Assembly (NCBI RefSeq): GCF_015207705.1
Contig: NZ_JADEWI010000072.1
Location: forward strand, 1-34,973
Direction: 5' to 3'
Length of the DNA: 34,973 nucleotides
Source of the DNA: Nostoc sp. LEGE 06077
GTDB lineage: Bacteria; Cyanobacteriota; Cyanobacteriia; Cyanobacteriales; Nostocaceae
Shown here: positions 7,943 to 15,563 of the stretch, in pieces
Layout: each line of letters opens with the position of its first letter
How positions within the stretch are numbered: position 1 is the first letter of the stretch
Notes under the pieces: model-generated
What the model saw: only the letters and a program-made list of their open reading frames with translations
Told to the model about the DNA's origin: nothing
Databases searched by the model: none
Translations under genes and position numbers: made by a program

Positions 7943-8590
7943 ATGCAAGTGGCAAAAATAATTGAGTCCTACGATTATGGTGCAGTAGATTATGAACAGA
8001 TTATGCTGCGCTACTGGAATATTGATCGTCAACCGCTGATTAATTCCTTACAGCTTCAGCCTGGACAAATGGTGCTTGATGCTGCTGTAGGGACAGGACT
8101 TAATCTTCCTGCTTACCCAGAAGGTGTAAGTGTAGTAGGCGTTGATTTATCTGAGAAAATGATGGATGAAGCCCGGAAAAAGAGTGTAGCAGCAGATATC
8201 ACTTTCAAAGTAGCTGATCTGCTAAATTTGGATTTTTCTGATAATACTTTTGATGCCGCTGCTTCAGGATTTACTCTTTGTGTTGTTGCTGATCCTGTAC
8301 GCGCTTTGAGCGAGATTTTACGTGTTACTAAACCTGGTGCATATATCGCCATCCTCGATTACTCTAAATCACAAAATCCAGAAGTTCAGAAATGGCAAGA
8401 ATTAATATATGATGCAGCTCTAGAATTAGGTTTTCCTACAGGTAAGATTAAGTGGAATGCCTTGATGGATTATGATGAATTAATCTACAACAGTCAGATA
8501 CCAATTGAAGTCCTTCAGGACGAACGCATTGAAAGTCCCAATCCATTCTTATGTGGTTGTCAATTACTGCTGAGAAATTTGAAGGGTTGA
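7943..8590 (+). CDS. Class I SAM-dependent methyltransferase
   Basis: A 215-aa protein with a Rossmann-fold methyltransferase core of the Methyltransf_11/UbiE-like type. Motif I is VLDAAVGTGLNLP (44-56), the post-I acidic loop is VVGVDLSEKM (64-73), motif II lies in DNTFDAAASGFTLCV and motif III in RVTKPGAYIAILDYS. A short C-terminal region of about 65 residues presumably contacts the substrate. No substrate can be assigned: the family includes quinone, tocopherol, arsenite and small-molecule methylases. The motif I glycine pattern is slightly unusual (AAVGTG rather than the common xGxGxG). The gene stands alone. Downstream, repeats at 8612-8692 can form hairpins and may terminate the transcript. 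Confidence 0.8.
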   Translation: MQVAKIIESYDYGAVDYEQIMLRYWNIDRQPLINSLQLQPGQMVLDAAVGTGLNLPAYPEGVSVVGVDLSEKMMDEARKKSVAADITFKVADLLNLDFSDNTFDAAASGFTLCVVADPVRALSEILRVTKPGAYIAILDYSKSQNPEVQKWQELIYDAALELGFPTGKIKWNALMDYDELIYNSQIPIEVLQDERIESPNPFLCGCQLLLRNLKG

Positions 8591-8611
8591 ATTCACAGAA
8601 TTATTAAGCAG

Positions 8612-8692
8612 GGTGTGTTACGGCTATGAACAGATTTGATATTTTGTAAGAATTAGAATTAGCTGTAACGCACCATATATATCGGTGCGTTA
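8612..8692. repeat. GGTGCGTTA palindromic repeat, possible terminator
   Basis: TAACGCACC (8666-8674) and GGTGCGTTA (8684-8692) form a 9-bp hairpin. A third arm, GGTGTGTTACGGCTA (8612-8626), is an imperfect reverse complement of TAGCTGTAACGCACC just before the loop, so two alternative stems compete. It lies 20-100 bp after the methyltransferase stop. Confidence 0.6.
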
Positions 8693-8715
8693 TAGCAACT
8701 CTTAAAGCACACTAC

Positions 8716-8830
8716 TAGACTGACACAGCTAAAATATTGCATTAGAGTTTGGATAAAATTAACCGCAGATAAACGCAGATGGACGCGGATGGAATTTCGG
8801 TTATTGCACAAGTTTAGCTGTGTCAGTCTA
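8716..8830. mobile_element. 115-bp MITE-like element with 18-bp terminal inverted repeats
   Basis: Perfect 18-bp inverted repeats TAGACTGACACAGCTAAA (8716-8733) and TTTAGCTGTGTCAGTCTA (8813-8830) enclose a core with three near-copies of CGCAGATAAACGCAG-type sequence (about 8763-8791). The tetranucleotide CTAC flanks both ends (8712-8715 and 8831-8834), a plausible target duplication. There is no coding capacity, so it would be a non-autonomous element; the parent transposase is not in the window. Confidence 0.6.
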
Positions 8831-8924
8831 CTACAATTTAAGGTTTACTGATTAAATAAGTCTGGTATCTGAACTTATAGGGGTTCACAAATTAAATAAT
8901 ACTTCTATATCTAACTTTTAAAGA

Positions 8925-11267
8925 TTACTTCTGATAAGGTTGAATCTCTGCAATAGGTAATAGCAATGTATCTTCTATGTACTGTCGCACTTCATGATTT
9001 ACATAACAATTACTATTTAGACACTCCATGAGTAATACATTGGCATCATGATACTGCTTTATTGAATTCTTTTGCTGTTGGGTAAACTGCCAATTTGTAT
9101 CCCCACTGTTATGGTATTGGTTCATTACTGCATTAAACTTATCTGCCCAATCTTGACCGTTAAATTTCCACCATTTTTTAAATGCATTTACTTTATAATC
9201 TAGTCTAGGAAGTTGCTCTTCAAGTTGTAGCAATGCTTGCTGTGTTTCAGGAGATAAAGCTAGAGGAAGAATACACTCATTATCAAAGTTTTCAATGCTG
9301 TAATCAGTATCAATAATCTCTATTAATGTAAGACTAACACATTCTTTTTTTTCTAAACTTTCCCTTTTAGAAAATATTTTTTCTAAAACAAAATTGGTGA
9401 TTTGATCACCTAATTTAAAGATAGTTTTACAGAGAAAAGAAGACTTTAATATTTGTCCTGAATGACCAATATCGACTTCATCTCTGACAGCTAAAGCAAA
9501 ATAAAAACCACGATTAACAGCTTTTTTATATTGAATATTCACAGCCAGAGATTTTTCATTACTCCAAAGCAACAAATTTTGCAAATTTTCATCTTCAGCT
9601 AATATTGCGTCAACTTTATCTTTCATCAACAGTAATAAACGGTCTGCACTGGGCGACATTCCAACTGCTAGAAAGAAGACTTCTCTCCAACGTTTCTCTA
9701 TTACGTGAACTACTAGACTTTGTAATGCTTTCTCTGATGACTGCTTAACAAAAATAATTTCTCTAGCAGTGAAATACTCGTGAAATGTCAGATGTGAAAA
9801 TGAGTAAATACCTTTAGCTCTTGCTACAACTAGCCCATGATGATGTTCAATGGAGCGCAAAACTTCTTCACTGTCAACTTGCAATGCCTCTTCATCAGTA
9901 CTAGCGCCAGATAAATTGCGGATGTATTCTGTAATGTATTGCTCTGCTATTTTCTGCTTAAAAAAGTAGTCACCACGCTCAAATGTAGTCAGCGCGATTT
10001 TGCTGAGTAAATCTTCTTTGCGTTGAACTGATAGTCTTTTATAAACTTGATCACGCTGAATTCCCCGCTTGGCATCCCATTTTTTCAACAGTGCATCTAA
10101 TCCTTCTTTATATAATTCAGAACGATTTGCAGGAAAATCACCAGACTCTTCAAATGCTAAACATAACAATGTTAGTAGTAACGGACTTGCAGCAAGTTCT
10201 TGGATGCGGTTATTGTCGTGGAGGCGTTGTATAAAAGTCTCTGGCTTGACAGGTTTCCCCTTAAACCAGTTAGTTGCAAAAGTAGCAATTTGTCCATCAT
10301 CAAAATCTGCAACTTCTACCTCTGTGAATTTTTCAAAAGTATATTCCCGTGCGGCAATGCGGCAAGTCATCACAAAGTTATTATTTTGGAAATGGTTAGA
10401 AAAATCACGAATCTCTCTTAAGACACGCTTTGAATCTTCTTCTTTAACTTCATCCAAACCATCGAGTAAAAATAATGCTTTGCCGTGAGTTATTACATCT
10501 TGAATAGATGCAATAAATTCCTTTTTTACAAAATGCCGTTTTTTAGATATGCCCTCTATTGTGTGTTCAGTAATATATTGCAACAATTTAGGTTTGTTGG
10601 CAGCTTCGGCAAAGTCTTTAAGGGTTATAAAAATTGGTATACGTTCAGCCTGAAACTCTCCTCTGATACATTGAATTGCTAGATACTTCAAAAATGTAGT
10701 TTTACCTGCTCCAGGCTTTCCTAAAATCATCAGCTTAGAATGTTTCTCAACAGCTTCTAGTGCAGGTAATCGTTTTTCAGTAATTTTTACTAGTCCAAAG
10801 TGGTTAAAATCATCGCTTGTACACTGTTGAAGTAACTCCTCAATTCCTAAGCGCCGCCTTCCAGTGATTTTCTCTAGAATGTTGACATTGGTATAGATAT
10901 CATTCAGCCCAATGGGTTGAGTCATATCTAAGACACGCATTGTACCGCAACGTTCTTCAATGAGAGGTTTTATCTTTTCGCGTACCTCTGTTACAAGAGT
11001 AGCAATATCAAAAGTATTATCTTCTACCTTCGTTAGCTCATCTACTGGCGGTAGTTCAGTAATCTCCTGCCATTTCAAACTCAACTTTTCACAAATGGCA
11101 ACAAAAATTTCACGATCAACGGGGTTACCTGTAAAAAATTTGGAAATAGGTTGGCGACTCTGACAAACCAACCCGATTAAATCCTTTTGAAACAATCTCT
11201 TACTAGTGAGAGCTTGTTTTGCTAACTGTATACCTTTTTGAGATGCTTTAAGCGATCGCTCTGCCAT
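8925..11267 (-). CDS. HTH-NACHT STAND NTPase (bacterial NLR-like)
   Basis: A 780-aa protein. Residues about 1-70 form a Cro-like helix-turn-helix region (RSLKASQKGIQLAKQALTSK; SRQPISKFFTGNPVDREIF). A linker follows, then a NACHT NTPase with Walker A ILGKPGAGKTTFLKYLA (Gly183-Thr190) and Walker B ALFLLDGLDEV (264-274), a winged-helix part with the FSHLTFHEYFTARE signature (about 490-503), and a helical C-terminal region to residue 780. There are no leucine-rich, WD or TPR repeats. Bacterial NACHT proteins include experimentally shown anti-phage systems; this cyanobacterial HTH-NACHT architecture is common but its function is not known to me. No nuclease or other effector domain is obvious, so either the N-terminal or the C-terminal helical part is the effector, or it acts as a transcriptional switch. 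It is divergent from a 55-aa membrane peptide gene with 163 bp between. Confidence 0.88.
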   Translation of the reverse strand: MAERSLKASQKGIQLAKQALTSKRLFQKDLIGLVCQSRQPISKFFTGNPVDREIFVAICEKLSLKWQEITELPPVDELTKVEDNTFDIATLVTEVREKIKPLIEERCGTMRVLDMTQPIGLNDIYTNVNILEKITGRRRLGIEELLQQCTSDDFNHFGLVKITEKRLPALEAVEKHSKLMILGKPGAGKTTFLKYLAIQCIRGEFQAERIPIFITLKDFAEAANKPKLLQYITEHTIEGISKKRHFVKKEFIASIQDVITHGKALFLLDGLDEVKEEDSKRVLREIRDFSNHFQNNNFVMTCRIAAREYTFEKFTEVEVADFDDGQIATFATNWFKGKPVKPETFIQRLHDNNRIQELAASPLLLTLLCLAFEESGDFPANRSELYKEGLDALLKKWDAKRGIQRDQVYKRLSVQRKEDLLSKIALTTFERGDYFFKQKIAEQYITEYIRNLSGASTDEEALQVDSEEVLRSIEHHHGLVVARAKGIYSFSHLTFHEYFTAREIIFVKQSSEKALQSLVVHVIEKRWREVFFLAVGMSPSADRLLLLMKDKVDAILAEDENLQNLLLWSNEKSLAVNIQYKKAVNRGFYFALAVRDEVDIGHSGQILKSSFLCKTIFKLGDQITNFVLEKIFSKRESLEKKECVSLTLIEIIDTDYSIENFDNECILPLALSPETQQALLQLEEQLPRLDYKVNAFKKWWKFNGQDWADKFNAVMNQYHNSGDTNWQFTQQQKNSIKQYHDANVLLMECLNSNCYVNHEVRQYIEDTLLLPIAEIQPYQK

Positions 11268-11430
11268 AGCTGAACAACAAACTTGTGACGTTTTTAGCTA
11301 TGTCCATTTTCTCCCTGTTAATAAAGTCACGCAACTCATACATAAATCATACGTGAACTCATACTTGCCATAAGCCTTACTCAGACATGATTCGCGCGAC
11401 ATTGTAAGAGTCGTCAATTGAGCATATTTT
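11268..11430. promoter_or_regulatory. Divergent promoter region with three phased CATAC motifs
   Basis: Between the NACHT gene and the small membrane peptide gene, CATAC occurs at 11337-11341, 11348-11352 and 11360-11364, that is 11 and 12 bp apart, about one helical turn each. The first and third are in the longer repeat AACTCATAC (11333-11341 and 11356-11364). This is a candidate operator on one face of the DNA; the HTH of the NACHT protein is one possible ligand (inference). Confidence 0.4.
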
Positions 11431-11598
11431 ATGGACACTATTTTAATGCTGATACTTAGCGCATTTTTAGGCTGGGCAGTCGAAAAGTCGGCTGATGCAG
11501 TTTTTAATTTCGTGATGGGGTTTTTGAGGAGCGATCGCAATTCAAATCAACAAAATGATCAAAGAGATGATGAACAAGAATTAACCCTTGATAAATAG
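11431..11598 (+). CDS. 55-aa single-pass membrane peptide
   Basis: An ATG at 11431 opens a 55-codon frame ending in TAG at 11596-11598. The product has a hydrophobic N-terminal helix (MDTILMLILSAFLGWAV), a short amphipathic stretch (EKSADAVFNFVMGFL) and a polar, charged tail rich in Asn, Gln and Asp. A near-perfect intrinsic terminator starts 16 bp after the stop, which argues that this is a real transcription unit even though it is short. A weak GAG ribosome site lies 8 nt upstream. Its place head-to-head with the NACHT gene suggests a joint function: a membrane effector, a toxin-like peptide or a regulator are all possible. I do not recognise the family. Confidence 0.6.
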   Translation: MDTILMLILSAFLGWAVEKSADAVFNFVMGFLRSDRNSNQQNDQRDDEQELTLDK

Positions 11599-11614
11599 CA
11601 TTACTGGCTATACC

Positions 11615-11648
11615 AAAGAAACCTGTCTGTGTTGCAGGTTTCTTTTTT
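11615..11648 (+). terminator. Strong rho-independent terminator
   Basis: AAAGAAACCTG (11615-11625) pairs perfectly with CAGGTTTCTTT (11635-11645) across a 9-nt loop, and the T run continues to 11648. It closes the 55-aa gene and is read on the plus strand. Confidence 0.85.
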
Positions 11649-11822
11649 CTTTGAAGATGAGCAAAATAATTTGCCAAGCGGGAAAAACTCGCTCATAATA
11701 TTGTTAATTTTCGTAAAATTACTGACTTTAAGACTAGAATCCTGATAATCACCTAGTTAAACTAACAAGAGTGCATCTGTACTGCTCGTTCAGCAAATCC
11801 TAGATGTGGCGCTATTGCCTCA

Positions 11823-14800
11823 ATGATTCCAGTACAACTTATCCTCAAAAACTTCCTTAGTTACCGTGATGCTACTTTAGATTTTCGTGGTTTGCATACG
11901 GCTTGTATTTGTGGTTCTAATGGCGCGGGTAAATCGTCTCTACTCGAAGCGATTACATGGGCAATTTGGGGTGAAAGTCGTGCTTCAACTGAAGATGATG
12001 TCATCCATGCTGGGGCTAAAGAAGTCAGAGTTGATTTCACTTTTCACACTAACCAGCAAAGGTATCGCGTAATTCGCACAAGAATTCGCGGTGCAACTAG
12101 TGTTTTAGAATTTCAAATTGAAACGCCTTCTGGGTTTCGTCCTCTCACTGGTAAAGGAGTACGAGCAACTCAGGATTTGATTTTAGAACATATCAAGCTG
12201 GATTACGATACGTTTATTAATTCTGCTTACTTGCGTCAAGGTCGTGCTGATGAATTTATGCTGAAACGGCCTACAGAACGCAAGGAAATTTTAGCAGAGT
12301 TGTTAAAACTAACCCAGTATGATGATTTAGAAGAAAGAGCAAAAGAATCTTCTAGACAATTCAAAGCGAGAGCAGAAGAATTAGAACGTTCTTTAGAATC
12401 GATTAAAAGTCAACTGCAACAGCGGGAATTGACAGAAACTCAAAGGGCAGAATTAGAAGCTGAACTGAATCAACTGCAACAGGTACAAGCTTTTGAGAAT
12501 ATTCAACTACAAAGTTTGCAAGTTGTCCAACACCAGCGGCAAAATTGGGAACAACAACTCAGCTTTGTCAGGCAACAATATCAGAATTTAACTCAAGATT
12601 GCGATCGCCTCCACCAAGAACAATCATCTGTTAAAACCCAGCTTGCAGATTTGACGGCTATCTTAACTCAGGAAGCGGAAATTAAAAACGGTTACGCCCA
12701 TTACCAAAACCTCCAATCTCAAGAAGAAGCTTTTGCGGCTAAATTTGAGCAACACACCCGCGCCACTAGTTTGCGTCAACAAAAGCAACAGCAATTAACT
12801 GGGCAAATTCATGAGCTTGAAAGACAACTGCAACAAGTCCAAGCGCAACTGGAAGCCTTAGCCCAGCAGGAACAAGAAATTCAGCAAACTCTGAGTAAAT
12901 CAGGCGAAGTCGAAGCCGCTTTAGGACAACTCAGCGCCGCCCGTCGCCGCGTTACTCAGTTGGATGAATTGCAAATGCAAGTTTCGCCTTTATTACAACA
13001 GCGCCAAAGCTTGCAAAGTCACTTAGATAGAATTCAAGCTAGTTTAGTCGCCAGATTAGAACAAATCCAAGCTACAGAAAATCAATTGCACCGCTCATCC
13101 CAACGTTACCCCGAACTGCAACAAGCCGTGATGGCTGTGGCGATGCAGATTGAACAAATGGAGAAAGATAAAGTTTATTTGCAACGCATCCAAGAAAAAG
13201 GACAGGAAAGAAGACACTTTATTGAACGACTACAAGCACAGCAACGAGAATATGAAAGATTATTGGGTGAATTAGACCAAAAACTTCAAATGTTGCGTAA
13301 TCCCGACGCAATTTGTCCGTTGTGCGAACGTCCTTTGGATGAACATCACTGGAATCGAGTTGCCGATAAAACCAAAGCTGAATACAAAGACACCGAAGAA
13401 CAATTGTGGGTATTTCGGGAACAGATGGCTTGTACAGATCGAGAAATTCAAGTACTCAGGCAGAAATATCGAGAAGTATCCCAAAATCTATCTCCGTATG
13501 ATTCTTTGCGGGAACAGCGCGGACAATTAGCCGCCCAACTGGAATCAACCAGCGATGCAGAAGAACAGTTACAACAACTTACACAAGAAAGACAACATTT
13601 AGAGCGATCGCTCCAAGTTGGTGATTACGCCCACGATAAACAACAAGAACTGCGGCAATTAGACGAATATCTGCGACAATTAAATTACAATGAGCAAGAT
13701 CATGCCTTAGCGCGGAGTGAAGTTGAAAGATGGCGCTGGGCAGAAATCAAACAAGGGCAAATTAAAGATGCGCTCAAACGTCAAACCCAATTAGCCGCCC
13801 GTAAACCAGAATTACAAGCAATTATCACCCAATTACAAACGAGAATTCAGCAAGAGCAAACTGATTCTGACTGCGCCCAGCAAATTGCCGCCCTTGAACG
13901 TCAAATTGCGGAAATTGCTTATAGTTCCGAGCAACATAATAATTTACGTCAAGCAGTCCGCCAAGGCCAAGCTTGGCAGTTACGCTATCAACAACTATTG
14001 TCAGCCCAGCAGCAATATCCCCAACTACAAGGGAGATTACAAGAATTAGAAGCGGCGAAAACTACTCGCTTAAACGAACGGCAAAAACTCGCCAGTCAAA
14101 TTGATGAAATTGTCCAACAACTAGCCCAGTCAGCCAACCCGATTGAGCAAATTCAAGCTTTAGAACAGCAGTTAGCTATCCGCAGGCGACAACTTGATGA
14201 ACAAATCGCCAAATTAGGGCGTTTAGAACAACTCGCCCATCAATTAGAAACCTTGCAAGCGCAGTACGAAGAACAACAACAGCAGTTGCAAGCTTGCAAA
14301 AAACAGTACCGTGTTTACCATGAATTAGCATTGGCATTTGGTAAAAATGGTATCCAAGCATTGATGATTGAAAACGTGCTGCCGCAACTAGAAGCCGAGA
14401 CAAATCAACTTCTATCCCGATTGAGTGCCAATCAACTGCACGTACAATTTGTTACTCAAAGAGCAGGTAAAAGTAGTAAATCCAGCAAAAAGAATGCCAA
14501 GCTGATCGATACCTTAGACATTTTAATTGCCGATGCTAAGGGAACCCGCGCTTATGAAACATATTCCGGTGGGGAAGCATTTAGAATTAACTTTGCCATT
14601 CGTTTGGCAATGGCGAAATTATTAGCCCAACGGGCGGGTGCGGCGTTGCAATTGTTAATTATAGATGAAGGCTTTGGGACACAAGATGCCGAAGGATGCG
14701 ATCGCCTGATTGCAGCCATAAATGCGATCGCTGCTGATTTTGCCTGTATCCTCACAGTAACTCACATGCCCCACCTCAAAGAAGCTTTCCAAGCACGAAT

Positions 14801-14849
14801 TGAAGTGAATAAAACTCAACAAGGTTCACAAGTACAGTTATTGGTTTAG
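11823..14849 (+). CDS. sbcC: SbcC/Rad50-type exonuclease subunit
   Basis: A 1008-aa SMC-like ATPase of the SbcCD (Mre11-Rad50) complex, which processes DNA ends and hairpins. The N-terminal ATPase half has FLSYRDATLDF and Walker A GSNGAGKSS (31-39). Two long Gln/Glu-rich coiled coils flank a zinc hook with CPLC (498-501) that dimerises two molecules. The C-terminal half has the ABC signature YSGGEAFRINFAIRLAMAK (about 913-931) and Walker B LLIIDEGFGTQD (about 943-954), then the H-loop THMPHLKEAF. Length is normal. The SbcD nuclease partner is not adjacent, which is common in cyanobacteria. The start ATG is directly followed by the conserved IPVQLILKNFLSY, supporting this choice. Many palindromes lie around this gene, the type of DNA structure SbcCD cleaves. 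Confidence 0.95.
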   Translation: MIPVQLILKNFLSYRDATLDFRGLHTACICGSNGAGKSSLLEAITWAIWGESRASTEDDVIHAGAKEVRVDFTFHTNQQRYRVIRTRIRGATSVLEFQIETPSGFRPLTGKGVRATQDLILEHIKLDYDTFINSAYLRQGRADEFMLKRPTERKEILAELLKLTQYDDLEERAKESSRQFKARAEELERSLESIKSQLQQRELTETQRAELEAELNQLQQVQAFENIQLQSLQVVQHQRQNWEQQLSFVRQQYQNLTQDCDRLHQEQSSVKTQLADLTAILTQEAEIKNGYAHYQNLQSQEEAFAAKFEQHTRATSLRQQKQQQLTGQIHELERQLQQVQAQLEALAQQEQEIQQTLSKSGEVEAALGQLSAARRRVTQLDELQMQVSPLLQQRQSLQSHLDRIQASLVARLEQIQATENQLHRSSQRYPELQQAVMAVAMQIEQMEKDKVYLQRIQEKGQERRHFIERLQAQQREYERLLGELDQKLQMLRNPDAICPLCERPLDEHHWNRVADKTKAEYKDTEEQLWVFREQMACTDREIQVLRQKYREVSQNLSPYDSLREQRGQLAAQLESTSDAEEQLQQLTQERQHLERSLQVGDYAHDKQQELRQLDEYLRQLNYNEQDHALARSEVERWRWAEIKQGQIKDALKRQTQLAARKPELQAIITQLQTRIQQEQTDSDCAQQIAALERQIAEIAYSSEQHNNLRQAVRQGQAWQLRYQQLLSAQQQYPQLQGRLQELEAAKTTRLNERQKLASQIDEIVQQLAQSANPIEQIQALEQQLAIRRRQLDEQIAKLGRLEQLAHQLETLQAQYEEQQQQLQACKKQYRVYHELALAFGKNGIQALMIENVLPQLEAETNQLLSRLSANQLHVQFVTQRAGKSSKSSKKNAKLIDTLDILIADAKGTRAYETYSGGEAFRINFAIRLAMAKLLAQRAGAALQLLIIDEGFGTQDAEGCDRLIAAINAIAADFACILTVTHMPHLKEAFQARIEVNKTQQGSQVQLLV

Positions 14850-15083
14850 AAAAATTAGAGTGCTTGTTTCTCAAAGATTGTTTAACCCAGATTTCTCTAA
14901 TCAAAATAACTCGGAATTGAGCTTTTAAACGCAGAGAATAGCTGAGGTAAACGCACTCGTCGTTAGGCGTTCCCACAGGGTAGGTAAACAGAATTTTTGT
15001 CAGGAAATTATTAGATAATGATCCTCTATCAAAAGTAATATTTTTTAAAAAAGATTATCTTTTCTAAACCAAATTCTATAGTG

Positions 15084-15284
15084 ACGTGAGTTCGATGACC
15101 TCTCCCTAACCCCTCTGTCTTGAAAAGTTTTGCGCCGGGAAACCCAGACGCGCAAACTTTTCGCTCCGACGCGGAGAGGGGCTTAAATATCTTGAAATAT
15201 CGACGAAAAATTAAGGTTTAGAAGCCTCTCCCCTGCAAGGAGAGAGGTTTGGAGAGGGGTTTTTAAAATTCGTCGAACTCACGT
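15084..15284. mobile_element. Palindromic MITE-like element, copy 1
   Basis: Ends are perfect 12-bp inverted repeats ACGTGAGTTCGA (15084-15095) and TCGAACTCACGT (15273-15284). Inside lie CCTCTCCC/GGAGAGGGG palindromes. The 7-mers outside (TATAGTG at 15077-15083, TATGGTG at 15285-15291) agree at six of seven positions, a possible target duplication. A second copy with the same ends and interior is at 27420-27573. There is no coding capacity. Confidence 0.7.
15117..15165. repeat. Palindrome nested inside copy 1
   Basis: Relative to copy 2, copy 1 has about 49 extra bases in its first CCCCTCT arm. The extra segment is itself a palindrome with arms GAAAAGTTTTGCGC and GCGCAAACTTTTC around GGGAAACCC. 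This points to a small palindromic element that inserted into another. Confidence 0.6.
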
Positions 15285-15441
15285 TATGGTGGATTTTCTG
15301 CTTTTGTCGTAAATGGGTTAAAAAAAGCTTAAAACTAGCAAGTCATCTTGGTTATATCTGCTACTCTCTCAAGCAGGAGACAGTCGGGAATTATTCATCA
15401 CTCATTAAAATTTTCATACCAGCGATCGCAATAAAAAACAG

Positions 15442-15479
15442 GACAAATTTTCCCAGATTAGCGCTAGGGAAAATTTGTC
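15442..15479 (+). promoter_or_regulatory. 13-bp perfect inverted repeat upstream of xfp
   Basis: GACAAATTTTCCC (15442-15454) and GGGAAAATTTGTC (15467-15479) are perfect complements with a 12-nt spacer, centred about 103 bp before the xfp start. It has no U tract. It could be a repressor operator or a leader hairpin controlling the carbon cluster. Confidence 0.5.
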
Positions 15480-15563
15480 ATGAGTAGGATGGCCGTTATT
15501 GCTTAGATAACTACACTAGCTTAGTGAACAAAGGCAAAATCCTGTTGTATACGGAAATTTGAT

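Larger units (their letters stand above)
8591..8924. other. Intergenic region with hairpin repeats and a MITE-like element
   Basis: The 334 bp between convergent genes is mostly repeat: the GGTGCGTTA-type hairpins at 8612-8692 and the 115-bp element at 8716-8830. No gene is seen. Confidence 0.6.
14850..15563. other. Long intergenic region upstream of xfp with palindromic elements
   Basis: 714 bp without a gene. It holds a 201-bp palindromic element (15084-15284) with a second palindrome nested in it, and a 13-bp perfect inverted repeat (15442-15479) in the xfp upstream region, all listed separately. A HIP1 site is at about 15422. Confidence 0.6.

Noticed and set aside
11298-11540. 80-codon open frame on the minus strand upstream of the NACHT gene
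   Set aside because: It is antisense to the better supported 55-aa gene with a terminator and covers the divergent promoter.
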